Part shown: piece by piece, positions 32,547 to 42,128 of the stretch
Numbering within the stretch: the stretch's first letter is position 1
Layout: every line of letters starts with the position of its first letter
DNA from: Caecitellus pseudoparvulus
Taxonomy: Eukaryota; Bigyra: Bicosoecida
Direction: 5' to 3'
NCBI GenBank assembly: GCA_965644315.1
Contig: CBFFRQ010000056.1
Coordinates: 1 to 64,000 of the forward strand
DNA length: 64,000 nt
Notes under the pieces: model-generated
Told to the model about the DNA's origin: nothing
Seen by the model: the letters and a program-made list of their open reading frames with translations, nothing else
Database searches by the model: none
Position numbers and translations under genes: made by a program

Positions 32547-33278
32547 ATGGCATCGGAAAGCCCGGCCAAGAAAGCGCGCGTGGACGGCGGGGAGGCGGCA
32601 CCGGTCGGTAAGCCAGTGCTGTGGTCATACTGGCGCAGCACTACCAGCTGGCGTGTGCGCCTGGGCCTGGAACTGAAAGGCATCGAGTACGACTACAGGT
32701 CGGTGCACTTGGTCAAGGACGGTGGTGAGCAGTGGGGCGAGGAGTACAGCAAGAAGAACCCGATGCACCAGATCCCGACGCTGGAAATCGACGGCGCGAC
32801 GCTGGCCCAGAGCATGGCCATCCTGGAGTACTTGGAGGAGACGCGAGGGGGACAGGGCAAGCCCTTGCTGCCAAAGGATCCCGTGGCCCGCGCGCAGGCT
32901 CGCAACCTGGCCAACATCATCGCCTGCGACACGCACCCAGTGCAGAACCTGCGCGTGATTCTGAAGGTGGGCGGCATGACGCCGGGCGATGCGGCTGCGC
33001 AAGGCGCCGCCAAGAAGGCGTGGGGCAACTGGGTCATAACCCACGCCTTCAAGGCGTACGAGGCCGAGCTGGCCAACACTGCCGGCACCTACAGCGTGGG
33101 GGACGCCGTCACCCTCGCCGACCTCTGCCTGGTGCCGCAAGTGTACAATGCCGTGAACAAGTTCGGCGTGGACATGGCGGAGTACCCCCGCATTTCCAAG
33201 GTCGTCGCTGCATTGGAGGGCCTGCCTGAGTTCAAGGCGGCGCACCCGGACGCCCAGCCAGACGCAGTGGCACCCTGA
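32547..33278 (+). CDS. GSTZ1: Maleylacetoacetate isomerase (glutathione S-transferase zeta)
   Basis: A single exon of 243 residues. After a short Lys/Glu-rich leader the thioredoxin-like domain begins LWSYWRSTTSWRVRLGLELK, then KNPMHQIPTLEIDG (cis-Pro loop binding glutathione), ILEYLEETR, and the all-helical domain with LCLVPQVYNA. The overall match to zeta-class GSTs is strong and full length. Family knowledge: the enzyme isomerises maleylacetoacetate to fumarylacetoacetate using glutathione, the penultimate step of tyrosine and phenylalanine breakdown. Oddity: the family signature S-S-C-S-W-R-V-R reads S-T-T-S-W-R-V-R, so the active-site Cys and one Ser are Thr. It converges on the COMMD gene with 19 bp between stops. 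Confidence 0.9.
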   Translation: MASESPAKKARVDGGEAAPVGKPVLWSYWRSTTSWRVRLGLELKGIEYDYRSVHLVKDGGEQWGEEYSKKNPMHQIPTLEIDGATLAQSMAILEYLEETRGGQGKPLLPKDPVARAQARNLANIIACDTHPVQNLRVILKVGGMTPGDAAAQGAAKKAWGNWVITHAFKAYEAELANTAGTYSVGDAVTLADLCLVPQVYNAVNKFGVDMAEYPRISKVVAALEGLPEFKAAHPDAQPDAVAP

Positions 33279-33297
33279 CGCGTCAATGCACACCCCG

Positions 33298-34167
33298 TCA
33301 CCCTGACGCACTCAGGGTCTGCACGTACGCCTGTGCCTTCTCCATGTCGGCCAGGAAATCATAGAACTGGGGCAGAGTCAGCTCCACCACCACCGTGCTG
33401 TGCGTGCCGCCGCCCACGTCCAGCACCAGGGACAGCTGCACTGCGGGGCTGCCGATGCGGTCCACTTCTGAGGAGCTCGCGCTGACGATGAACTTCCACT
33501 GCATGTCCACCAGCTCGTTCATGAGGAAGGTGCCAGCTGAAGCCACTTCGGTCAGGGACGCGGCAGTCACGCCCCAAGCACTGCCGACTCGCTTGGCGTG
33601 TGCAGCGGACAATCCTGCGCGCGGAAAAGTGCGTGTGCACTGCGCAGCCAGCGAGGTGCAGCAAGCGCTGACGTACCCATGAGTTGGAGCTCTTGCACGA
33701 GGCGTTCCTTGCCTACACTGTGCCGCACGGCACCTCGCAGAATCACCAGCAGTCCTCGCGCAGCTCCCTGCGCCAGAGGACAGAGTCGTGCACGGGTGAA
33801 GGGGGGCACTGAGCCGCGCAGCCGCTAATATCAGCGTACCTTTACTTGCTGTGGAGGCAGACCGTGTGAACGCGCCAGCTCCTCTGCATCCCCTGCGACG
33901 TCGTGCGCCTGCACGGGCACAGCTCGGGGAACCAGTGGTGCACTGCACTTGGCCTGGCGTGCTCGGCGCAGGACTCACCTGCGGGCTCTGCAGGAAGCTC
34001 ACGACTGACGACACCAACGCCTTTGTCTGTTCATCGTTCAGCTTGTTGAAGCTCGTGATGTCCGTGGCCAGCCGGGCGTCGACATGGGAGGCGCTGCCAA
34101 GGCAGGCAAAGGTGTGAGCTGCTCCGCCTGCCGCCGCTGCACCCTCGGGTGCCGACCCACTGTCCAT
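33298..34167 (-). CDS. COMM domain-containing protein (COMMD7-like)
   Basis: Model: exons 34167-33979, 33767-33677 and 33614-33298, giving 198 residues, the usual COMMD length. Introns are 211 and 62 bp, GT..AG. The N-terminal helical domain (ITSFNKLNDEQTKALVSSVV) leads into a linker. The C-terminal COMM domain is clear: NELVDMQWKFIVSASSSEV, then VVVELTLPQFYDFLADMEKA. Family knowledge: COMMD proteins assemble with CCDC22/CCDC93 in the Commander complex, which recycles membrane proteins from endosomes. The subtype is judged from the PQFY..L..ME segment and is less certain than the family. The gene is divergent from the WD-repeat gene (about 200 bp apart). Confidence 0.85.
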   Translation of the reverse strand: MDSGSAPEGAAAAGGAAHTFACLGSASHVDARLATDITSFNKLNDEQTKALVSSVVSFLQSPQVSPAPSTPGQVQCTTGSPSCARAGARRRRGCRGAGAFTRSASTASKGTLILAAARLSAPLHPCTTLSSGAGSCARTAGDSARCRAAQCRQGTPRARAPTHGYVSACCTSLAAQCTRTFPRAGLSAAHAKRVGSAWGVTAASLTEVASAGTFLMNELVDMQWKFIVSASSSEVDRIGSPAVQLSLVLDVGGGTHSTVVVELTLPQFYDFLADMEKAQAYVQTLSASG

Positions 34168-34369
34168 GCTATCTCACAACACACCGCCAGTGCAATCTAC
34201 AAGTATCTGTGCTGAGTGGATGGTAAGGATGAGACGAACGTGTGCAGCTTCGGTTTTGTTGCAAGTATTTTCTCCATCAAATTCCATCCTCTCCCTGAGT
34301 GCTGAGGCCAGGCCCGTAGTCTCAACGTAGAGCACCTGAGCACACCAAGAGGCGCTTCCAACAGGCAGT

Positions 34370-35509
34370 ATGGGGTCGTGTTCCAGTACAGATGCTTCCA
34401 GCCGGTACGCTGCTCCTGATGACGTGGGCAGTGCACAAGTTGAGGCGGGTGCTGCGAGCCAATTTCCGCAGGCCGCCCCACTGCACGCCGGACCCATTCT
34501 GTGTGTCTCTCACTGGGGCGAGGACGCTGTCGTGTCTGGTGGAGACGATGGAGTAGTCATGCAGTGGCACAGCCAGAGCAAGGACTCGCCGCCGGCCCAA
34601 CTCGCAGTAGCGTCCAAACCCATCTGCTCTGTCGCTTCGACGGATGCTGGAGTTGTCATGTACGGCACCCGGGACGGGCAAGTGCACCTTGCTGGGGTGG
34701 ACAGCGCTCCATCCCTCCACAGCCACTCGCTATCCGCGACTGCTGTGGGCTTCGCGGCAGGGGGGCAGCTGGCGCTGTCTGGCTCTCGAGACGGCACCGT
34801 GGCAGTGCACGATGTGCAGTCTGGCGCACGGACAGCGGAGATGTCAGCGCCGCGCAACCTGGTGACCTGCGCAGAGTGGCTGCCCGCAGGGTCTTGCAGT
34901 GCTTCTGGTGCTGATGTTATCGTGCAAGGCGCTGAGGACTTGAAGGTGCGTGTGTGGGACGTACGGGCAGCGGCGCCAGCGCCGGCCTTGGAGCTGGAGG
35001 GGTATGTGTACTTCCCACTGGACCTGGCGTGTGCTGCCGACGGCGTGCGGGTGCTCACGTGCAGTAAGGGCTTCAACGGGCTGGGCGGCGAGGCACGCTT
35101 GTGGGACCTGCGGGCGCCTGAGGCGCCGGTCACGGGTGACGGCGCGGCAGAGCAAGCCCCCGCATCCACCCCCCTTGCAGCCTCCCAGCAGTGGAGTGAG
35201 CCTTGCCATGAAGGTGACGCTGCTGCTTGTACATGGTTGTCGCCTGCAACTTGCGCCTCTGCGGGGCATGCGTCTCAGGACCTCTTCGCAACTGCCGGCA
35301 AGGATGGCGTGCTAGCGGTGAGGGATGCTGCGAACCCCAGTAGTGTCCTCGCCACCTTCACTCGCAAGGGTCCAGGAGGGTGGATGGGGCTGCATGCCAA
35401 CGAGCAAGGCCTTGTAGCAGGGCACTTTGACGGCAGTGCAGTGTGTTTGCGCTTCGATGGTGGTGACTCGCTGAGTGTGCTCGCAGAATCGGCGGCGGCC
35501 CCGGAGTGA
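34370..35509 (+). CDS. WD-repeat protein with N-myristoylation/palmitoylation signal
   Basis: A single exon of 379 residues. It begins MGSCSST: Gly2 with Ser/Thr at position 6 or 7 fits N-myristoylation, and Cys4 could be palmitoylated. From residue about 40, six or seven degenerate WD blades follow, such as VVSGGDDGVVMQW, ALSGSRDGTVAVHDV, VQGAEDLKVRVWDV and LFATAGKDGVLAVRDA. No specific orthologue was recognised. Inference: a membrane-tethered propeller scaffold. It converges on the tRNA methyltransferase gene with about 160 bp between stops. Confidence 0.75.
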   Translation: MGSCSSTDASSRYAAPDDVGSAQVEAGAASQFPQAAPLHAGPILCVSHWGEDAVVSGGDDGVVMQWHSQSKDSPPAQLAVASKPICSVASTDAGVVMYGTRDGQVHLAGVDSAPSLHSHSLSATAVGFAAGGQLALSGSRDGTVAVHDVQSGARTAEMSAPRNLVTCAEWLPAGSCSASGADVIVQGAEDLKVRVWDVRAAAPAPALELEGYVYFPLDLACAADGVRVLTCSKGFNGLGGEARLWDLRAPEAPVTGDGAAEQAPASTPLAASQQWSEPCHEGDAAACTWLSPATCASAGHASQDLFATAGKDGVLAVRDAANPSSVLATFTRKGPGGWMGLHANEQGLVAGHFDGSAVCLRFDGGDSLSVLAESAAAPE

Positions 35510-35668
35510 AGCGGCGAGATGCCTTGTAAAGCCCCAGCACTGGCAAAGGCATGCTGCAATGAGGGCAAGACGGTATGAGCCGATGCATCAGCTCCTAGTC
35601 TGCATTCTGACCAAGGCAGGACCCCCTTCCCCCCCTTGATGTGGTGCAAGGCAGCGTTTCAGAGGAGC

Positions 35669-36903
35669 TCACGTGGCAGCCTGATCACCCTCGGCACTCT
35701 GGGTCTGTAATGCAGCTGCCTTGGTCGCGAAAGTCAAATATGCAGTGTGCCCACGCATGTACTTCATGGGCATGATAGTGGTGCTGCTCGGCCCGCCGTC
35801 CAGCGCGTGCACGAGGGACTTGCGCGCCACCCGCTCAGACCCCTGCAACGCAGCTGTGTCGGCAGCCAGCCGCTTCACTTCCGCGTCAGTGTCCGCCACC
35901 GTGTTGTCAGCCCGCCTGCGCTTCTTACCGCGCTTGCCTGCGGCCTCTGCCTTGGCCCGAGCAGCCTGAGCTGGGGGCAGGGTGGTCACCGCCTCGCCTG
36001 CCAGGGCTGCTTCAAGCGGCGCCGGTGCGACCTGGGAGCCGACGACCTGCCACGGGCGCACGAGCACTTCCATGGTGCAGATGCTGTCGAAGCCTGCTGC
36101 CTGCATGGCGGCGATGGCGCGGTGCACTTGTTCCACGCAGGGTGAGAAAGAACACAGCCGGCCGCCTGTGCCCAGCACCCGCCCAGCGTGGCCCATGGCG
36201 TCCCACGGAGCTGGCAAGTCGAGGAACACCGCGTCGGCGCCAGCGTCGCCCACAGTGGGGAATCCCTCAGCCAGTGCGTCCCCGTGCCGCACCGTCACGA
36301 CTGCGCCCAGACCGTTCTTCACCATGTCGCTCGCTGCGGCGGTGGCCCGGGCGGCATTGTACTCAAACGAGTGCACGTGGCCAGTGGGCGCCACGGCACG
36401 TGCCAGGGACACGGTCAGTGAACCGGATCCTGTCCCACTCTCCACCACCACCTTGCCAGGCGCCAGGTCCAGCTGCATGAGCACCATGCCGATGTCGGCA
36501 TGGTACAGAACTTGTGTGCGCTTGGGAATGGTCATGGTGTACAGCTCTGCCGTGCATGGCAGCAGGTATGCCCACTTCTTGTGGTCCCTGGAAGTCACCT
36601 GCAGTGTGCGGCAGGTGCCAAGTGCACGCGGCACAGCTCTGCTTGCATGCGGAAATTGCGCCATACCTTGATGCCCCACGGGCGCCCAATGAGGTCGTTG
36701 TGATGAAAGGTTCCAAAACGTGTGCCACTTGTCTCGCCCACCTTCAAATACACTCGGTCCATGCGGTCAAACGTCTGATACAGCACGGCCACGTCGTTCA
36801 CCTGCGCCTTCCATCCTGGCGCAAGCAGGCGTCCAGTTCCTGCGCTGGACTGGGTCTCCACCACAGGCGCACCCGCGCCAGCGTCTGCAGTTGCTGCTGC
36901 CAT
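35669..36903 (-). CDS. TRMT61A: tRNA (adenine-58-N1)-methyltransferase catalytic subunit
   Basis: Model: exons 36903-36667 and 36598-35669 with a 68-bp GTATGG..GCAG intron, giving 388 residues. Exon 1 carries the N-terminal barrel ending HNDLIGRPWGIK; exon 2 opens VTSRDHKKWAYLLPCTAELY. The SAM-binding motif is VVVESGTGSGSLT, the acidic motif is HSFEYNAARA, and the catalytic motif is FLDLPAPWDA. CSFSPCVEQV is also diagnostic. Family knowledge: with TRMT6 it methylates A58 in the T-loop of tRNAs, including initiator tRNA. The C-terminal extension contains a basic GKRGKKRRR stretch that may be a nuclear localisation signal. An in-frame ATG at 36993 is an alternative start. Confidence 0.88.
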
Positions 36904-37335
36904 ACTTCCACAAAGGCGGTACACATGCAGCTGGATTGCACTGCATGCTCGAGCATTGGGGTTGCATGAGAGGGGCATTCTTGCCACAGCCACGGATTGT
37001 ACTGTGTGAATTTGCTCGCCCAGACAAGCCGGCGGGAAGAAACTCTCACACCCACTGCAGGCCGTGTTAAGGCTCGCAGAGGCGAAACATTGCAGTTGTG
37101 GCAGCTACGGGAAGTGAAGTTGCCTGGAATGGCTGCAGAGCAGGAGCCTGTACCACGCCACGCACGCTGCTTGCTCGGTCCACTTCCAGCCAGAGCGTGC
37201 CACGATGTGCAGCGGGGGTGGCCCCGCTTCCAAGAACACCAGACCCTTCACACACGCAGCGCGCCGTTTTTCTCCTCTTCAAGTCGCTCGCTAGCCTGCT
37301 GCCCTATCCAAGCCTCCATTCCACACCTCCACGCT
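36904..37335. other. Intergenic region between two minus-strand genes
   Basis: About 430 bases lie between the SART3-like stop and the tRNA methyltransferase start. It presumably holds the promoter of the latter and the 3' untranslated region of the former. No repeat, RNA gene or domain was seen. Confidence 0.4.
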
Positions 37336-38122
37336 TCATGTGGAAGTGCCAGAGGTGGCACTGGCCCCTGCAGACTTGGCACTGGCCCCCGCGGCCTTGG
37401 TCTGAGACTTCTTCCCCACAGCCTTGCGCCGCAGCGCAGCAGGGACAAACATGCCGCCCAGCACCTTCTTCCGGCTCACTCCTGGTGCCCGCTCGCTGGC
37501 ACGCTGCGCCGCCTTCTCCGTGGCCTTGGCTTGTGCAGCCTTGGCCTTGGTGTCGGCCCAGCGCTTGGACATGCGCTCAAAGCGCGTCACTGCCATGGGA
37601 CGGCCCAGCACCCGTGTGCCGTCCTTGGTCAGTGCGGCTTGCTCCAGCTCCGCCGCGGCCTGCCCCTTGCCAGGCTTGAATGACACCGTCCCGAAGCCCT
37701 TCAGCTTGCCGTCGTCACCCTTCTGCAGTCGCACCTGGTGCACTGGACCCACGCTTTCAAACACAGCCCGCACATCGCTGTCGCTTGCAGAGTAGGGCAG
37801 GTTGTTCACAAACACCAGCACGAGCTCACGACTGTCCACACCACCGGACTTAGCCAGAGCCTCAGGGGGGGGGGCTTCCACGACAGCAGCCTTCTTCTCC
37901 TCATCTGGCTTGTCCTGGGGCCTGGCCCGCTTGGCTGCTGGCTCGGAAGCCCCGCCTTCGACCGCATTTGGCGCGGGTGGGGCTGCTGCGGCAGAGGGTG
38001 TGCCACCCGCAGCACTTGGGTCAGTTGGCGCACTGTCAGCTCGACTCACCTTGCTGCTCGCCTCTGCCTTGGCGCGAGGTCGCTTGGAGCCGCGAGCAGC
38101 CGCCTTGTGCCGTCGGCCCCCT

Positions 38123-38158
<36 letters not shown>

Positions 38159-39974
38159 TTGGCAGATGCAGCCTCTCGGCGTGTCTCCAGAATACCCTGC
38201 GTCTCCCACGCCGCACAGGCGTCCCCACCGCACGCCTCCAGCGTCTGCCACTGCTGGGCCAGCCACAGCGTGGCGGAGGGGTCGCCCGTGAGGAAGTGCA
38301 GGGCTGACTTGAGCCAGCCGCGGGCTGTGTCGGGGTGCCCACACGCCACGGCACACGACGCCGCCGCCAGAGCCAGGGCGGCATCCTTGGGACTGCCCTG
38401 CAGCAGCTCCTGCCACACCTGGCACCCCGCGTCCCAGTCACCCAGGGCCCTGCACAGCACCGTGGCCCGCTCCTGCTGCAGCGCTGCGACGTCACCCCCC
38501 CCTGACGCCCCTCGGCGGGCCAAGTGCACAGCCTGGCGGTATGCCTTGGTGGCTGCCTGCTTCGCCCGCGCGACGACGCCCTGGTCCTGGCACGACACCG
38601 CCAGACGCGCCCACACTGCACCACTGGTGGCGTGCAAGGACGCTGCCGCTCCATGGGGCTGCAGGTGCAGGGGCGCGGCTTCACGACACATGCCCCACGC
38701 CACCTCTGCCGCTACCAGTGCTGCCGGCGCCGCCGTGTCGCCTTGCGGCACGCCAGGCAGAGGGCGGAAGGGATGCACCCACGGCTGCACGCCCTTGGCG
38801 GCAGCCCACTCCACGGCGGTCATGGCCTGCCGCCACATGGGCCCATGCCACGGCAGGTTGCGCACTGAGCGCTGGAAGGCGTGCACCAGGCCCTCCACGG
38901 CCGCAGAGTCACCCGCTACCGCCGCCTTGCGGCTGCCTTGCACGAGGCGGTGCCAGAGAGGCACATGCCAGTAGCACTGCCGCACAGCTGCGCTGGCTGC
39001 GGCGAGGGCGTGCAGACCCCCCCCTTTACCCCCTTTGCTCAGGCGGTCCACACGCGCCTCCCACGCAGCGACGAGGGCACCCTGTGCTTCAGCCGACCCG
39101 GCGTCCTCTGCCAGCGCGGTGCCAGCGTCCACGATGCGGCACCACTCATCTGCCTGCTCGGCCCAGGACACCGCCGCTGCTGTGGCGGCAGCCTCTACCT
39201 GCTCCTTCCACTCAGCTGGCGGCGGCACTGCCGTGACGAAGTCCATGGCCAGGGTGGAGCTCAGCACACTCAGCGCCTCAGTCAGTCGGGGCGAGGGGAT
39301 GCTGAGCCATGTGGCCAGGGCGGTGTACAGGGCGTTGGTGGCCAGGGGCAGCTCGCGGGCCACTTGAGCCAGAGCGGCGCCAGCGTCAGGGCCGGCCTTG
39401 GCTTCCACCTGCTGCATGCAGTCCAGCGCATCTGCTGCTTCCCCGCTCAGCCACTCGACGAAGGACTTCCACAGGGGGAATGCGAGGGGCTCCCTGCCCA
39501 CTGGCCCGCGCAGGGCGCGCTCGTACAGAGCCTTCACGTCCACCTCCTCCACGCCGTCCTGCTCGTCCAACACTGCGTCGACGCCTTCGATGTAGGCCTG
39601 CCAAACGGACGGCGCGGGACAGTCGCGCACTGCTGCCTCGCCCACATTCTGCAGAACTTTGAACGCTTCAGGCGCACGCTCCGGACCTGCTGCAGCTGCG
39701 GATTTTGACGCATCTGCCAGCCAAGCCAGCCACTCCTCTGCGAACAGCCACAGACACAGAATGCGAGTGCCCATCGCACGACAGCTCATGCAACCCCACA
39801 CTCACCCTCTGGAACTGCGAGCCTGGAACAGAACTCCTCCCGTGCTGCCTGGAGGGCTGCTGCATCGCCACTGGCCCTGAGCCCAGCAAGCAGTTGCGAG
39901 TGGGCTGCAAAGTCATACGCATTGCCGCGTAGGGCCAGGCGAGCGCCAGCTACGACCTCGCCTGCACTGGCCAT
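37336..39974 (-). CDS. SART3 / Prp24-like U6 snRNP recycling factor (HAT repeats + RRM)
   Basis: Model: exons 39974-39806 and 39737-37336 with a 68-bp intron, giving about 856 residues; the splice joins RLAVPE to EEWLAWLADA. The N-terminal 560 residues are helical half-TPR (HAT) repeats with W-x-x-x-[LY/IY] cores (WQAYIEGV, LWKSFVEWL, WRQAMTAVEW). A low-complexity region with a poly-Ala run follows. One RRM is then evident (LVLVFVNNLPYSASDSDVRA .. GFGTVSF). The C-terminal GGMFVPAALRRK recalls the LSm-interacting tail of SART3 (..LLPRALQR). Family knowledge: SART3/Prp24 anneals U6 with U4 snRNA during spliceosome recycling. Human SART3 has two RRMs and yeast Prp24 four; I see only one here. 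A different HAT-RRM protein is possible. Confidence 0.72.
38123..38155 (+). repeat. GCC trinucleotide microsatellite (11 units) inside the SART3-like gene
   Basis: A perfect run of GCC on the plus strand, read as GCG Ala codons on the coding strand. It encodes the poly-Ala stretch after residue about 560. Confidence 0.95.
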
Positions 39975-40291
39975 GTCGCCAAGCGTTATCTTGGAGATGT
40001 GCGGACCCCTCGCGGCAGCAACGGCTGTGAAGGGGACGAGCTAAGCCCGTGCGACTCTCAGCCGAACGTCTGCTCAATGAAACTGCGCCTGGAATGCGCA
40101 CAGATGAGCAAGCAATGAATGTTGTGTTGTGCAGCAGTGCGCCCAACGGGCAAGGTCCTTCTGGTCTGTGGGTGGAGGGGGTGAGCCGCTCCCAAACCGC
40201 AAACACGGCCCGGCAAATTCGCAAGTTCACAGCATTTGCGCGCCAAGGCCCCTGCGCGGCCTGTTTTCACTATGTGCTAACAGCTGACGTC
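39975..40291. promoter_or_regulatory. Divergent promoter region, SART3-like / Iwr1-like genes
   Basis: About 320 bases. The frame of the right gene stays open upstream to 40049, but that part has no domain character, so it is treated as untranslated. No individual element was recognised. Confidence 0.4.
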
Positions 40292-42106
40292 ATGGCCGCG
40301 GCCTCGACGGGCGGGAGCCGGGCACACTTGACTGTCATCCGTGTCAAACGTCGGCGAGGGGAGGACAGCTCAGACACGCTGTGGGTGGACCCGGATGACC
40401 ACCATGCCGCAAAGCGTGCAGGCATAGACGGTGATGGGCCTGCTGGAGGCACTGGAGCCCCCATCGCCTTCCGCCGCGTGGAGACGATGGATGCAGCTGC
40501 GGAGTTTGACCCCGCGGAATTTGGACAGCGCCTCACGTCCTCTTTGCACGCAGCGAGGAAGGCGGGCGTGCAGTGGCAGGGCTCCAAGCGGGACCTGAAG
40601 CCATCTGACATGTTGCAGAACATGCGTCGAGGCGTGGCGAGGAAGGTCACCAAGCAGGCGGCGGCACGCAGGCGCCGAGCAGCAAGTGCGCGTCGCAGCG
40701 CGGTGGTGCAGGTGCTGGAGGTGGACGAGGCAGGGAAGGTGGTGGGGCACGTGCCTGGCGGGCAGAAGTACCCCCTCAGCAAGCCCTTCCTCGTGGCCTC
40801 CACGCGCATCTTGACTCCCCTTGAGCGGGAGGCTGACGCTGCAGTGTTCACGGCGGCTCAGGGCAACTTCCACCCCCTCGTGGCTCTGCTGGCTCGCAAG
40901 CCCGCCCAGGTGAACTTCCAGCGCCCCCTCAGCGACGGCAGCACGGGCCTCATGGCCGCTGCCTGCCACGGCGACCTGGACATGGTCAAGTGGTTGCTGG
41001 CAGCAGGCGGCGACGTGATGCTGTCCGACTCACTCGGACGCCGGGCCCTGCACTACGCAGCCGATGCTCAGCACGCGGAGGTGGAGGCCCTCCTGCTGCG
41101 CGAGGAGGTGGCCCGTGCGGCGGAGTTGGGGCCCGTGGCAGATGGTGGGTTCGAGTACGACGTGTTCGTGTCCAGCAGCGTGCTGGGGGGGGGAGCGACT
41201 GGGCAGTCTGCCCCCGAGCCAGCCGCGGGTGGAGACGCCGCCGGCCGCCGTGTGGCGGTGTCACGCAGCATGCTGGGGCGGTGGGACGCAGAAGAGGACG
41301 GGGGCGATGTCGCAGACAGCGAGGCGTCGCTGTCCTTCGCCCAGTGGCTTGAAGCTGTGCAGCGTGAGGAGGAGGCATTTGAGGCGGGTCTGGCTGGGGC
41401 GGTGGATGAGGGGCTGACCAGTGACAGCGAAGAGGAGGGGCAGGACTACCCTGAAGACGACGCTGGGGAGGCCTTTGACGGGTCGGTTGCCGGCACGGCC
41501 CACGATGGCGGGTACGGGTACGGCGTGGATGTGGTGGAGGGGGATTGGGGCGACGCCGACTCGGGGTACGCCCACGACAGTGAGGGTGGGGACACCCCCT
41601 CTCCCGAGCAGGACATGGATGCCTTGGACAGGGAGGATGAGGCGCACCAGGCCCAGCTGCGGTCTGCGCTGGATGCCCTGCCGGGCGAGCTGGAGCAGGC
41701 GCGGGCGGAGCGTGTGCTGGGGGCAGTGGAGGCAGGCGTGGGCGGACGCGGGGCGGGGCACGCGGGACTGGCCTCCCCTCCCAGCCACGGTGGTGCCACG
41801 GGTATCCACATGCCAGGGCGGCTGAGCCACTCCCAGTTCCAGTCGTGGGTCGTGGACGGCTCGCGTGCAGGCGCCGCTGGGCTGCTGGCGCCCGGCGGCG
41901 CCGCACGGGCCATGGATGCCAATGCGGGGTATGTGCAGGTGGACGAGGACGAAGCGCCTGCCCCTGGCTCAGCCTTGTCGGGTGGGTACGCCCCATCAGT
42001 GCAGGGCCCAGGCAGTCTGCCGCCTGGCGTGGCAGCTCAGCTTCGCCTCGCTGGGCTGGGCCCGCTGCCTGCAGCTGGCGGCAGCGCCACTGGGCAAGCC
42101 CTGTGA
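40292..42106 (+). CDS. Iwr1 / SLC7A6OS-like protein with inserted ankyrin repeats
   Basis: About 604 residues from the ATG at 40292. That start places the conserved N-terminus AHLTVIRVKRRRGEDSS near residue 10, like the RVKRKR start of SLC7A6OS; IAFRRVETMDAA matches its next block. Residues about 183-270 are ankyrin repeats (GSTGLMAAACHGDLDMVKWL, GRRALHYAADAQHAEVEAL). Then come FEYDVFVSS (family YDLFY) at about residue 288 and the acidic EEEGQDYPEDD at about residue 383 (family NEYPEE), followed by a Gly/Asp-rich tail. Family knowledge: Iwr1 bridges assembled RNA polymerase II to importin and escorts it into the nucleus. Inference: a polymerase-import factor carrying an extra ankyrin interaction surface between the two Iwr1 halves. 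Convergent with the HERP-like gene, 22 bp apart. Confidence 0.68.
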   Translation: MAAASTGGSRAHLTVIRVKRRRGEDSSDTLWVDPDDHHAAKRAGIDGDGPAGGTGAPIAFRRVETMDAAAEFDPAEFGQRLTSSLHAARKAGVQWQGSKRDLKPSDMLQNMRRGVARKVTKQAAARRRRAASARRSAVVQVLEVDEAGKVVGHVPGGQKYPLSKPFLVASTRILTPLEREADAAVFTAAQGNFHPLVALLARKPAQVNFQRPLSDGSTGLMAAACHGDLDMVKWLLAAGGDVMLSDSLGRRALHYAADAQHAEVEALLLREEVARAAELGPVADGGFEYDVFVSSSVLGGGATGQSAPEPAAGGDAAGRRVAVSRSMLGRWDAEEDGGDVADSEASLSFAQWLEAVQREEEAFEAGLAGAVDEGLTSDSEEEGQDYPEDDAGEAFDGSVAGTAHDGGYGYGVDVVEGDWGDADSGYAHDSEGGDTPSPEQDMDALDREDEAHQAQLRSALDALPGELEQARAERVLGAVEAGVGGRGAGHAGLASPPSHGGATGIHMPGRLSHSQFQSWVVDGSRAGAAGLLAPGGAARAMDANAGYVQVDEDEAPAPGSALSGGYAPSVQGPGSLPPGVAAQLRLAGLGPLPAAGGSATGQAL

Positions 42107-42128
42107 CGGCGAAGGAAATGCATGTATT

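Noticed and set aside
37802-38974. 390-codon plus-strand frame across the SART3-like gene
   Set aside because: An Ala/Arg/Pro-rich antisense shadow. The minus strand holds the RRM and HAT repeats.
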